Made by a program: the position numbers and the translations under genes. This document shows positions 8,021 through 16,843 of a DNA stretch of 42,199 bases, piece by piece. Positions within the stretch are counted from its first letter, which is position 1, and the number at the start of each line of letters is the position of its first letter. Below the pieces are notes generated by a model. It saw only the letters and a program-made list of their open reading frames with translations. It was not told the origin of the DNA and did no database searches. Source of the DNA: Streptomyces sp. ISL-11 (lineage in GTDB: Bacteria; Actinomycetota; Actinomycetes; Streptomycetales; Streptomycetaceae); the NCBI RefSeq assembly GCF_018614525.1, contig NZ_JAGGOL010000033.1, forward strand, positions 1 to 42,199, read 5' to 3'.

Positions 8021-8949
8021 CGGCCGCCGGGACCACCGCACCCCGCGCGGGCCGCCGGCCGGGCACCTGGACGCCCTGGCTCTACCTGGCCCCCGCCCTC
8101 GTCCTGCTCGGCGGGCTGCTGGTCTACCCCGTCTACCAGCTCGGCCTCATCTCCTTCCTCGAATACACGCAGGCACAGGTCAGCGGAGGCGAGCCCACCT
8201 CCTTCCAGGGGCTCGGCAACTACGCCGAGCTCTTCCGCGACAGCCAGTTCCGGCAGGTCCTCGCCGCCACCGTCGTCTTCGCCGCGGCCTGCGTCCTGGC
8301 CACCCTCGCCACCGGCTGCGCCCTGGCCGTGCTCCTCACGCGCGTACGGGCCCTGCCGCGGCTGGCGCTGACGCTCGCCGCGCTCGGCGCCTGGGCAACG
8401 CCCGCGGTCACCGGCTCGACGGTGTGGCTCTTCCTCTTCGACCCGGACCTCGGCCCCGTCGACAAGGCCCTGACGTGGCTCGGCCTGTCCGGTTTCGACG
8501 GCCACTCCTGGACCTACGACCGCTACAGCGCCTTCGCGCTCGTCCTCCTCGAAGTGGTCTGGTGCTCCTTCCCCTTCGTCATGGTGACCGTCTACGCCGG
8601 CATCAAGGCCATTCCGGGCGACGTGCTGGAGGCGGCGGCCCTGGACGGCGCCTCCCCCTGGCGGATCTGGCGCGATGTCATGGCACCCCTGCTCAGGCCG
8701 ATCCTGGTCGTCGTCACGGTCCAGTCGGTCATCTGGGACTTCAAGGTGTTCACGCAGATCTATGTGATGACCAACGGCGGTGGCGTCGCCGGGCAGAACC
8801 TCACCCTCAACGTCTACGCCTACCAGAAGGCGTTCGCCTCCTCGCAGTACAGCCTCGGCTCGGCCATCGGGGTCGTCATGCTGCTGATCCTGCTGGCCTT
8901 CACGCTCGTGTACCTGCGCCTGCTGCGGCGCCGGGGGGAGGACATATGA
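8017..8949 (+). CDS. sugar ABC transporter permease, MalF/MsmF type
   Basis: This 310-residue inner-membrane protein has about six transmembrane segments, beginning WLYLAPALVLLGGLLVYPVY. The cytoplasmic coupling motif EAAALDGASPWRIWRDVMAPLLRP (EAA loop, residues ~207-230) contacts the ATPase. Its ATG overlaps the TGA of the receptor gene (ATGA), and it is linked in the same way to the next permease, so the three are translationally coupled. It pairs with the following permease to form the channel. Confidence 0.92.
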   Translation: MTAAGTTAPRAGRRPGTWTPWLYLAPALVLLGGLLVYPVYQLGLISFLEYTQAQVSGGEPTSFQGLGNYAELFRDSQFRQVLAATVVFAAACVLATLATGCALAVLLTRVRALPRLALTLAALGAWATPAVTGSTVWLFLFDPDLGPVDKALTWLGLSGFDGHSWTYDRYSAFALVLLEVVWCSFPFVMVTVYAGIKAIPGDVLEAAALDGASPWRIWRDVMAPLLRPILVVVTVQSVIWDFKVFTQIYVMTNGGGVAGQNLTLNVYAYQKAFASSQYSLGSAIGVVMLLILLAFTLVYLRLLRRRGEDI

Positions 8950-9803
8950 GCCCGCACCGCGGCCGCCGCCCCGGGCGGGCGGCGGCCGAGGCCACCGCGC
9001 TGCTCGTCGCCGCCGTGGTCGCCTTCCCGCTCTACTGGATGGTCCTGTCGGCCTTCAAACCGGCCGGTGAGGTGCGCTCGGACCGGCCGCGCCCCTGGAC
9101 CCTCGACCCCTCCCTGGACGCCTTCCGGCGCGTCTTCGACCAGCAGGACTTCGGGCGGTACTTCCTCAACAGCCTGCTCGTCGCGGCCGTCGTGGTCGTC
9201 GTCTCCGCGCTCGTCGCCTTCCTGGCGGCCACCGCCGTCACCCGCTTCCGGTTCCGCTTCCGTACGACCCTGCTGCTGATGTTCCTCATCGCGCAGACGG
9301 TGCCGGTCGAAGCCCTGACCATTCCGCTGTTCTTCCTGATGCGCGACCTCGGCGACACCGTCCCCGGCGTCGGGCTCAACACCCTCGGCTCGCTGGTGCT
9401 GCCGCACATCGCCTTCTCGCTGCCCTTCGCGATCTGGATGCTGCGCGGCTTCGTCAGGGCCGTACCCGAGACGCTGGAGGAGGCGGCGTACCTCGACGGC
9501 GCGAGCCGCGCCCGCTTCCTGTGGCGGATCCTCTTCCCGCTCGTCTTCCCCGGACTGGTGGCGACGAGCGTCTTCTCCTTCATCTCCACCTGGAACGACT
9601 TCCTGTTCGCGAAGTCGTTCATCATCAGCGCCACCGAGAACTCGACCCTGCCGATGGCGCTCCTCGTCTTCTTCAAGGACGAGGGCAACGACTGGGGAGG
9701 CATCATGGCGGCATCCACCCTGATGACGATCCCGGTGCTGGTCTTCTTCGTACTCGTACAGCGCGGGCTCGTCGCGGGCCTGGGCGGAGCGGTGAAGGAA
9801 TGA
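8946..9803 (+). CDS. sugar ABC transporter permease, MalG/MsmG type
   Basis: This 285-residue second permease has around six membrane segments and the EAA loop EAAYLDGASRARFLWRILFP. The typical MalG-type opening VAFPLYWMVLSAFKPAGEV is present. Its start overlaps the upstream stop (ATGA at 8946). No ATP-binding subunit follows; Streptomyces carbohydrate importers often share the ATPase MsiK encoded elsewhere, which I infer here. Confidence 0.92.
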   Translation: MSPHRGRRPGRAAAEATALLVAAVVAFPLYWMVLSAFKPAGEVRSDRPRPWTLDPSLDAFRRVFDQQDFGRYFLNSLLVAAVVVVVSALVAFLAATAVTRFRFRFRTTLLLMFLIAQTVPVEALTIPLFFLMRDLGDTVPGVGLNTLGSLVLPHIAFSLPFAIWMLRGFVRAVPETLEEAAYLDGASRARFLWRILFPLVFPGLVATSVFSFISTWNDFLFAKSFIISATENSTLPMALLVFFKDEGNDWGGIMAASTLMTIPVLVFFVLVQRGLVAGLGGAVKE

Positions 9804-9807
9804 ACCC

Positions 9808-11454
9808 GTGAACGACGTCGCCTACGGCCTGATCCCCGCTCCCCGCCGGATCCACGACGCGCTGCCCGGCGGCGTCGGCTTCGAGATCGACGAGGACACG
9901 GAGATCGACGCCCGGCCCGGCACCGAGCGCGTGGCCCGCTGGCTGCGCGCGACCGTCGGCGCCGCCACCGGGCTGCCCCTGGCGCCGCACCGCGACGGCT
10001 GGAGCCGCGTCCTGCTGCGGATCCTGCCCGAACTCGGCGAGGAGCACGGACCCGAGGCGCACCGCGTCGCCGTCGACGGCTACCTCGTCGAGATCGCCGG
10101 TGCCAGTGAGGCGGGCGTCTTCCGTGGCGCCCAGACCTTCCGTCAGCTGCTCGGGCCCGAAGCCTTCCGGCGGGCGCCCGTCACGCGCCGGACCGGTTGG
10201 CAGCTGCCCGCGGTCGTCATCGAGGACGCGCCCCGCTTCGCCTGGCGCGGCGTCCTCCTCGACGTCGCCCGGCACTTCCTGCCCAAGGACGGCGTGCTGC
10301 GCTATCTCGACCTGCTTGCCGCGCACAAGCTCAACGTCCTCCACCTCCACCTGACGGACGACCAGGGCTGGCGCGTCGAGATCGAGCGCTGTCCCCGGCT
10401 GACCGAGGTCGGTGCCTGGCGTACGCGCACCAAGCTCGGGCACCGGGCGTCCCCGCTGTGGGACGAGCGGCCGCACGGCGGCTACTACACGCGGCACGAC
10501 ATCCGGGAGATCGTCGCGTACGCCGCCGAGCGGCACATCACCGTCGTACCCGAGATCGACATTCCCGGACACTCGCAGGCCGCCATCGCCGCCTACCCCG
10601 AACTGGGCAACACCGACGTCGTCGACACCACCGCCCTCTCCGTCTGGGACACCTGGGGCGTCAGTCCGAACGTCCTCGCCCCCACCGACACCACCCTCGC
10701 CTTCTACGAGAACGTCCTCACCGAGGTCCTCGAACTCTTCCCCTCGCCCTTCGTCCACATCGGCGGCGACGAGTGCCCCAAGGACCAGTGGCGGGCGTCC
10801 CCGGCGGCCCGCGCCCGGATCGAGGCGGAGGGCCTGGCCGGCGAGGACGGGCTGCAGAGCTGGTTCATCCGGCACTTCGACCGGTGGCTGGCCGAACGCG
10901 GCCGGCGACTCGTCGGCTGGGACGAGATCCTGGAGGGCGGCCTGGCGCCGGGCGCGACCGTCTCCTCCTGGCGCGGCTACGCCGGCGGCATCGTCGCGGC
11001 GCGCGCCGGACACGACGTCATCATGTGCCCGGAGCAACGCGTCTACCTCGACCACCGGCAGGCCGACGGACCCGACGAGCCCGTACCCATCGGATACGTC
11101 CGCACCCTGGAGGACGTCTACCGCTTCGAGCCCGTCCCGCCGGAGCTCACCGGTGCCGAGGCCGCCCGGGTCATCGGCACCCAGGCCAACCTCTGGAGCG
11201 AGGTGATGGAGGACCAGCGGCGCGTCGACTACCAGGCGTTCCCGCGCCTGGCCGCCTTCGCCGAGGTCGCCTGGTCCGCGCTGCCGGCCCCCGAGGACCG
11301 CGACTTCGCCGGCTTCGAGCGCCGGATGTCCGTCCACTACGCCCGCCTCGATGCCCTCGGCGTCGACTACCGCCCGCCCGGCGGCCCGCGGCCCTGGCAG
11401 CGCCGCCCCGGCGTCCTCGGACGCCCGATCGAGGGGCCGCCCCCGAACGTGTGA
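9808..11454 (+). CDS. cytoplasmic beta-N-acetylhexosaminidase (GH20)
   Basis: The enzyme removes terminal N-acetylhexosamine residues by substrate-assisted catalysis. The 548-residue product has an N-terminal GH20b-like domain (residues ~1-125) and a TIM barrel with WRGVLLDVARHFLP, HLTDDQGWR and the catalytic pair in HIGGDECPKDQW (Asp321-Glu322), then a GTQANLWSE motif near the end. There is no signal peptide, so it acts inside the cell on sugars brought in by the preceding transporter. The GTG start lies four bases after the permease stop, in one operon. Activity on GlcNAc versus GalNAc cannot be told from the sequence. Confidence 0.93.
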   Translation: MNDVAYGLIPAPRRIHDALPGGVGFEIDEDTEIDARPGTERVARWLRATVGAATGLPLAPHRDGWSRVLLRILPELGEEHGPEAHRVAVDGYLVEIAGASEAGVFRGAQTFRQLLGPEAFRRAPVTRRTGWQLPAVVIEDAPRFAWRGVLLDVARHFLPKDGVLRYLDLLAAHKLNVLHLHLTDDQGWRVEIERCPRLTEVGAWRTRTKLGHRASPLWDERPHGGYYTRHDIREIVAYAAERHITVVPEIDIPGHSQAAIAAYPELGNTDVVDTTALSVWDTWGVSPNVLAPTDTTLAFYENVLTEVLELFPSPFVHIGGDECPKDQWRASPAARARIEAEGLAGEDGLQSWFIRHFDRWLAERGRRLVGWDEILEGGLAPGATVSSWRGYAGGIVAARAGHDVIMCPEQRVYLDHRQADGPDEPVPIGYVRTLEDVYRFEPVPPELTGAEAARVIGTQANLWSEVMEDQRRVDYQAFPRLAAFAEVAWSALPAPEDRDFAGFERRMSVHYARLDALGVDYRPPGGPRPWQRRPGVLGRPIEGPPPNV

Positions 11455-11756
11455 GCCGCGGCGCGAGCCCCCGCCGCCGTTCCGGCCGGTCGGCACGGTG
11501 GCTCCGCCGTACACCCCGTAAGTCGTACAAGTCCCCTTGATTATCCACCGATCATGCCAATGCGCGCACAGGGGAGACAGGGTAGAAAACCGGACCATTC
11601 GCCAGGCCCGGGACGGACCAGCGGTTCGCGGACCCTCGCGACGGCGGAGTCGGAAGATGTGCCAGAGTTGCCACGTCCGGGCCGACAGCACGTACCGTAC
11701 GGCGGGATCAGGCGGATCAGGCACAGTCGGGGATCACCGGGGAAGGGGCAGCTGGG
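11455..11756. other. intergenic region upstream of the xanthine-dehydrogenase-like operon
   Basis: About 300 bases without a gene. I see no strong terminator for the GH20 gene. A weak promoter-like pair TTGCCA (11668-11673) and TACCGT (11693-11698) with 19-base spacing could drive the downstream operon. Nothing else stands out. Confidence 0.4.
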
Positions 11757-12653
11757 TTGACCACGCACGCACCGCAGGCGGCGCACACGGTGACGTTGCC
11801 GGGCTCGCTCGACGAGGCCGTGGCGGCACTCGCCGCCATGCCCGCCGCCGTGCCCGTCGCGGGTGGCACCGATCTGATGGCCGCCGTCAACTCCGGGCTC
11901 CTGCGGCCCGCGGCCCTCGTCGGCCTCGGCCGCATCAGCGAGATCCGCGGCTGGCAGTACCAGGACGGCCACGCCCTGCTCGGCGCCGGTCTCACCCACG
12001 CCCGGATGGGCCGGCCCGACTTCGCCGCCCTCATCCCGGCCCTCGCCGCCGCCGCCCGCGCCGCCGGACCGCCCCAGATCCGCAACGCCGGCACCCTCGG
12101 CGGCAACATCGCCTCCGCCGCCCCGACCGGTGACGCCCTGCCCGTGCTCGCCGCGCTGGAGGCCACCCTCGTCATCGCGGGCCCCGGCGGCGGCCGCCGC
12201 GAGATCCCCGTCGGCCACCTGCTCACCGGCTTCGACATGCTGCTCCCCGGCGAGCTCATCGGCTACGTCCGGGTGCCCCTGCTGCACGCCCCCCAGACCT
12301 TCCTCAAGGCCACCGGCCGCACCGGACCCGGCCGCGCCGTCGCCTCCGTCGCCGTCGTCCTCGACCCCGCCCGGCGCAACGTGCGGTGCGCGGTGGGCGC
12401 GGTCGCGCAGATGCCGCTGCGCCCGCTCGACGCCGAACACTGGGTCGCCTCGCTCATCGACTGGGACGGCGAGCGCACCCTCGCGCCCGAGGCGTGCACC
12501 GCCTTCGGCGACTACGTGGCCGCCGCCTGCATCCCCGACCCCGCGCCCGCCCCCGACGGTGGCGAGCCGGGCACCCTGCCGCCCGCCGCGCTGCACCTGC
12601 GTCGTACGGTGGCGACTCTGGCCCGCCGAGCACTGGGGAGGGCACTCGCGTGA
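11757..12653 (+). CDS. FAD-binding subunit of a xanthine-dehydrogenase/CoxM-type complex
   Basis: This 298-residue protein is the flavin subunit of a molybdenum-hydroxylase-like complex. It shows the FAD-binding motifs of the family: VPVAGGTDLMAAVNSG (residues ~37-52) and PPQIRNAGTLGGNIASAAPTGD (~102-123), followed by a CO-dehydrogenase flavoprotein C-terminal domain. The start is probably the TTG at 11757, with GGGGCAG upstream; no better ATG or GTG exists. Its stop overlaps the next start (GTGA). The C-terminal domain is somewhat short. The three subunit genes are in the order FAD, Fe-S, Mo-type. Confidence 0.88.
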   Translation: MTTHAPQAAHTVTLPGSLDEAVAALAAMPAAVPVAGGTDLMAAVNSGLLRPAALVGLGRISEIRGWQYQDGHALLGAGLTHARMGRPDFAALIPALAAAARAAGPPQIRNAGTLGGNIASAAPTGDALPVLAALEATLVIAGPGGGRREIPVGHLLTGFDMLLPGELIGYVRVPLLHAPQTFLKATGRTGPGRAVASVAVVLDPARRNVRCAVGAVAQMPLRPLDAEHWVASLIDWDGERTLAPEACTAFGDYVAAACIPDPAPAPDGGEPGTLPPAALHLRRTVATLARRALGRALA

Positions 12654-14377
12654 GTGACGAACAGCAGCGACACAACGGCACCGCCGGCCCGGGCGGCTGG
12701 CAGCCGATCCCGCGCGGCGCGGAGTACGACGAGGGCACGACCTTCCTCCAGCTCCCGCCGGAACTCCTCGCCCACCCGGGCACCGCGCCGGCCGGCACCG
12801 GCGCCTGGGACCCGCTGGCCGCGACCGGCGCGGGCGGCTACACCCCGCCGGTGGGCGAGCCCTGGCAGCAGCCGCTCGCCCACGCCCCGGCGCAGGAACA
12901 GCGGTGGACGGGGGAGTGGGACACCCAGGCGGCGGCGTCCTACGAGCCTCCGCGCCCGGAAGCATCGGCCCAGGCCGGCGGCGCGGATCCGCACGCCACG
13001 GCGGAGTGGGCGATGCCGTTCGGCGGGGAGACACCCGCCGACACGGGCGAACCGCAAGGCCAGGACCAGGGCCACTGGACCGTTCCGGCCGCCGGGGACG
13101 ACCCGGTGGACGAGTCCGGCGAATACCTCGTGCACGCGACGAACGGCCCGCAGGACACCGACGGCCACGGCATGACGTGGCCGGAGCCGGCCGGCGGCGC
13201 CCACGCGTGGGAGCAGCCGGTGCCGGACGCGGTGCCGGCCGTCGCGTCGGCCGGCGGCCCGCTGGGTGCCGACACCGGCTCGACCGGCCAGTGGTCGATT
13301 CCGGTTGCGCCCGGCGACACGCCGGAGGAGTCCGGGGAGTACCCGCTGGACGCCTTTGCGGGTGCGGCCGCCGTGGGGGCCCCCGAGGCGCCCACAGCCA
13401 TGGCCCAGGCATCTCCCTCCGCTTCCGCTTCCGCCCCCGGAGCCGCCGGCGGGGTCACTGGTACGAGCGATAATCCGACCGACGCGTGGACGCCCGAGGC
13501 GGTCCAGCAGGCGGCACCGGACGCGGGCGACGCGGAAGCGCGTCCGGGCGAGCCCGAGCCCGAGCCGGAGCCGCTGCGGGAGCCCGAGCCCGAGCCGGTG
13601 GCACCCGCGTCGGCCGAACTCCCGGACGACGCGGCCCCGGGGGAGCCCGCTCCAGCGGAGCCGGCACTGCGGGAAGCTGAGCCCATCGAGATGCCGGGCG
13701 CCCACCTGGAGAGTCCTGACGGCCTCGACGGTCCGCACGACATCGACGGTCCGGACGACCTCGGCCCCCTCTCCGCGCCCTTCCACACCGAGCACCCCTG
13801 CGCCTCGTACGTCCTGCGCGTCAACGGCACCGACCGGCCCGTGACCGACGCCTGGATCGGCGAATCGCTCCTGTACGTACTGCGCGAGCGCCTCGGCCTC
13901 GCCGGCGCCAAGGACGGCTGCTCGCAGGGCGAGTGCGGCGCCTGCTCCGTACAGGTCGACGGGCGCCTGGTTGCCTCCTGCCTCGTGCCCGCGGCGACCG
14001 CGGCCGGCTCGGAGGTCCGTACGGTCGAGGGCCTGGCCACCGACGGCCGGCCCTCCGACGTCCAGCGCGCCCTCGCCGACTGCGGCGCGGTGCAGTGCGG
14101 GTTCTGCGTGCCGGGAATGGCCATGACCATGCACGACCTGCTGGAGGGCAACCACGCCCCGACCGAGCTGGAGACCCGTCAGGCCATCTGCGGCAACCTC
14201 TGCCGCTGCTCGGGCTACCGGGGCGTGCTCGACGCCGTCCGCCAGGTCGTCGACGAGCGCGCGGAGGCGTCCGCGGCACAGGACGAAGCGCAGCCGGGAG
14301 CGGACCAGTCCGACCAGGCACGTATCCCGCACCAGGCGGGTCCGCACGGCGGCGGCAGCGGAAGGGCAGCGGAATGA
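12650..14377 (+). CDS. [2Fe-2S] subunit of the xanthine-dehydrogenase-like complex with a long disordered N-terminus
   Basis: This 575-residue protein has the normal two-cluster iron-sulfur module only in residues ~386-535. The plant-type cluster ligands are Cys424, Cys429, Cys432 and Cys444, and the second cluster uses Cys483, Cys486, Cys518 and Cys520. The preceding 380 residues are rich in Gly, Pro, Glu and Ala and predicted to be unfolded. They contain repeated W-[S/T]-[I/V]-P...ESGEY segments (142-163 and 214-235, with a weaker copy at 119-134) and a PEPEPE stretch (~301-316). Ordinary subunits of this family are about 160-200 residues. The GTG start at 12650 overlaps the upstream stop, and the stop overlaps the next ATG, so the frame continuity is not in doubt. 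Confidence 0.88.
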   Translation: MSDEQQRHNGTAGPGGWQPIPRGAEYDEGTTFLQLPPELLAHPGTAPAGTGAWDPLAATGAGGYTPPVGEPWQQPLAHAPAQEQRWTGEWDTQAAASYEPPRPEASAQAGGADPHATAEWAMPFGGETPADTGEPQGQDQGHWTVPAAGDDPVDESGEYLVHATNGPQDTDGHGMTWPEPAGGAHAWEQPVPDAVPAVASAGGPLGADTGSTGQWSIPVAPGDTPEESGEYPLDAFAGAAAVGAPEAPTAMAQASPSASASAPGAAGGVTGTSDNPTDAWTPEAVQQAAPDAGDAEARPGEPEPEPEPLREPEPEPVAPASAELPDDAAPGEPAPAEPALREAEPIEMPGAHLESPDGLDGPHDIDGPDDLGPLSAPFHTEHPCASYVLRVNGTDRPVTDAWIGESLLYVLRERLGLAGAKDGCSQGECGACSVQVDGRLVASCLVPAATAAGSEVRTVEGLATDGRPSDVQRALADCGAVQCGFCVPGMAMTMHDLLEGNHAPTELETRQAICGNLCRCSGYRGVLDAVRQVVDERAEASAAQDEAQPGADQSDQARIPHQAGPHGGGSGRAAE

Positions 14378-16743
14378 CGGGGACGGGCGGCATGGGCGGC
14401 ATGGGCGGAGCGGCGGGTACGGCCGGCGCGGCCGAGGGCCTCGGCTCCATGGCCACCGTCACCACACCTTTCACGCCGGACGCCGTCGCGTCCCCGCCGC
14501 ACGGCATCGGCGCGTCCCTGCCCGCCGCCGACGCGGCCGCCAAGGCGCAGGGCATCTACCCCTACGCGGCCGACCTGTGGGCCGAGGGACTGCTGTGGGC
14601 CGCCGTGCTGCGCTCCCCGCACCCGCACGCCCGCATCCTGTCCATCGACACCTCCGAGGCCGCCCACATGCCGGGCGTACGGGCCGTCGTCACCCACGCC
14701 GACGTCCCCGGCGACGCCGCCCACGGCCGCCGCGTCGCCGACCGGCCCGTCTTCGCCTCCGACATCGTGCGCCACCACGGCGAGCCGATCGCCGCCGTCG
14801 CCGCCGACCACCCCGACACCGCCCGGCTCGCCGCCGCCGCCATCGCCGTCGAGTACGAGCTCCTGGAGCCGGTCACCGACCCCGAGCAGGCGTTCTCCGC
14901 CGAGCCGCTGCACCCGGACGGCAATCTGATCCGCCACATCCCGCTGCGCTTCGGCGACCCCGAGGCCACCGGCGAGGTCGTCGTCGAGGGCCTCTACCGC
15001 ATCGGCCGCCAGGACCCCGCGCCCATCGGCGCCGAGGCCGGCCTCGCCGTGCCGCGCCCCGACGGCGGCGTGGAGATCTACACCGCCTCCACCGACCCGC
15101 ACGCCGACCGCGACCTCGCCGCCGCCTGCTTCGGCCTGGAGCCCGAGCGGGTCAAGGTCGTCGTCACGGGCGTCCCCGGCGCGATGGGCGACCGCGAGGA
15201 CCCGGGCACCCAGCTGCCGCTGGGCCTGCTGGCCCTGCGCACCGGCCACCCGGTCAAGCTCGCCGCGACCCGCGAGGAGTCCTTCCTCAGCCACCCGCAC
15301 CGCCACCCGACGCTGCTGCGCTACCGGCACCACGCCGACGCCGAGGGCAAGCTGGTCAAGGTCGAGGCGCAGATCCTGCTGGACGCGGGCGCGTACGCCG
15401 ACTCCTCCGCCGAGGCGCTGGCCGCGGCCGTGGCCTTCGCCTGCGGCCCGTACGTCGTCCCGCACGCCTTCGTCGAAGGCTGGGCCGTACGCACCAACAA
15501 CCCCCCGTCCGGCCATGTGCGCGGCGAGGGCGCCATGCAGGTGTGCGCCGCGTACGAGGGGCAGATGGACAAGCTCGCCGCCCGGCTCGGCATGGACCCG
15601 GCCGAGCTGCGGCTGCGCAACGTCCTGGCGACCGGCGACCTGCTGCCCACCGGCCAGACGGTGACCTGCCCGGCCCCGGTCGCCGAACTCCTGCGCGCTG
15701 TGCGCGACTACCCCCTTCCCGCGCTCCCCCTCGACGACCCGGACGAGGCGTGGCTGCTGCCCGGCGGCCCCGAGGGCGCGGGCGAACCGGGCGCGGTGCG
15801 GCGCGGCGTCGGCTACGGCCTCGGCATGGTCCACATGCTCGGCGCGGAGGGCACGGACGAGGTCTCCACGGCCACGGTCAAGGTGACGGGCTCGGTCGCC
15901 ACGGTCATCTGCGCGGCGGTCGAGTCGGGCCAGGGCTTCTCGACGCTCGCCCGCCAGATCGTCCAGGAGGTCCTGGGCATCGACGAGGTCTACATCGCCC
16001 CCGTCGACACCGACCAGCCCCCCTGCGGCCCCGGCGCGCACAGCCGCCACACCTGGGTCTCGGGCGGCGCGGTCGAGCGGGCCGCGCGCATGGTCCGCAC
16101 CCAGCTCCTGCAGCCCCTGGCCGCCCAGTTCGGCATGTCCGCGGAACTGCTCACCATCGCGGACGGCAGGATCACGTCGTACGACGGCGTCCTGAGCACC
16201 ACGGTCCACGAGGCCCTGGAGGGCAAGGAACTCTGGGCCACCGCCCAGTGCCGCCCCCACCCGACGGAGCCGCTGGACGAGTCGGGCCAGGGCGACGCGT
16301 TCGTCGGCATCGCCTTCTGCGCCGTCCGCGCGGTCGTCGACGTCGACGTCGAGCTCGGCTCGGTGCGCGTGGTCGAGATGGCCGTCGCCCAGGACGTGGG
16401 CCGCGTCCTGAACCCGGCCCAGGCCCGCACCCGCATCGAGGCCGGCGTCACGCAGGGCGTCGGCGCGGCCCTGACGGAGAACCTCCGCACGTCGGCCGGC
16501 CTGGTCCGGCGCCCGGACCTGACGGGTTACGCCCTGCCGACGTCACTGGACACCCCCGACATCCGCATCGTGAAGCTGGTCGAGGAACGCGACGTCGTCG
16601 CCCCCTTCGGCGCGAAGGCCATCAGCGCGGTCCCGGTCGTCACGTCCCCGGCGGCGGTCGCCGCGGCGGTCCGCGCGGCCACGGGCCGCCCGGTCAACCG
16701 CCTCCCGATCCGCCCCCAGGCGGCGGTGGCGACGGGGACCTGA
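14374..16743 (+). CDS. xanthine-dehydrogenase-family large (molybdopterin-type) subunit with altered active-site motifs
   Basis: The 789-residue product aligns by eye with the large subunits of molybdenum hydroxylases: a hammerhead domain (GIYPYAADLWAEGLLWAAVLRS), HPVKLAATREESFL, ESGQGFSTLARQIVQE and the C-terminal PFGAKA...ATGRPVNRLPIRP. However, the expected GGGFGG loop reads VPGAMG (267-272), the RGxG(A/R)PQ/E loop reads RGEGAMQ (383-389), and the GVGE segment carrying the catalytic Glu reads AISA (749-752), with Ala752 at the Glu position. The substrate is therefore not assignable and hydroxylase activity is doubtful. The N-terminus is a Gly/Met-rich stretch. ATGA overlap with the Fe-S gene. 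Codon use is normal for the genome, so it is not a decaying gene. Confidence 0.87.
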   Translation: MTGTGGMGGMGGAAGTAGAAEGLGSMATVTTPFTPDAVASPPHGIGASLPAADAAAKAQGIYPYAADLWAEGLLWAAVLRSPHPHARILSIDTSEAAHMPGVRAVVTHADVPGDAAHGRRVADRPVFASDIVRHHGEPIAAVAADHPDTARLAAAAIAVEYELLEPVTDPEQAFSAEPLHPDGNLIRHIPLRFGDPEATGEVVVEGLYRIGRQDPAPIGAEAGLAVPRPDGGVEIYTASTDPHADRDLAAACFGLEPERVKVVVTGVPGAMGDREDPGTQLPLGLLALRTGHPVKLAATREESFLSHPHRHPTLLRYRHHADAEGKLVKVEAQILLDAGAYADSSAEALAAAVAFACGPYVVPHAFVEGWAVRTNNPPSGHVRGEGAMQVCAAYEGQMDKLAARLGMDPAELRLRNVLATGDLLPTGQTVTCPAPVAELLRAVRDYPLPALPLDDPDEAWLLPGGPEGAGEPGAVRRGVGYGLGMVHMLGAEGTDEVSTATVKVTGSVATVICAAVESGQGFSTLARQIVQEVLGIDEVYIAPVDTDQPPCGPGAHSRHTWVSGGAVERAARMVRTQLLQPLAAQFGMSAELLTIADGRITSYDGVLSTTVHEALEGKELWATAQCRPHPTEPLDESGQGDAFVGIAFCAVRAVVDVDVELGSVRVVEMAVAQDVGRVLNPAQARTRIEAGVTQGVGAALTENLRTSAGLVRRPDLTGYALPTSLDTPDIRIVKLVEERDVVAPFGAKAISAVPVVTSPAAVAAAVRAATGRPVNRLPIRPQAAVATGT

Positions 16744-16801
16744 GTACGGGTACTCACGTGCCTGTCACTGCCCGGCAGTAATGTGTAGCGTGAAGTTACA
16801 C
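16741..16801 (+). promoter_or_regulatory. inverted repeats and candidate promoter ahead of the type VII mini-locus
   Basis: TGAGTAC-GG-GTACTCA (16741-16756) is a perfect inverted repeat that includes the previous stop codon. GTGTA-N9-TACAC (16783-16801) is a second one. TGTCAC (16763-16768) and TAGCGT (16786-16791) with 17-base spacing could be a promoter, in which case the second repeat would overlap the -10 and act as an operator. Confidence 0.35.
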
Positions 16802-16843
16802 CTGATGCCGGGGTGTTGGGGCGGAAGCAGTGATGGGGCGCGC

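Noticed and set aside
9703..11724. 673-codon minus-strand frame opposite the GH20 gene
   Set aside because: Shadow of a clearly identified enzyme with catalytic motifs; the antisense product is compositionally biased and has no recognisable domain.
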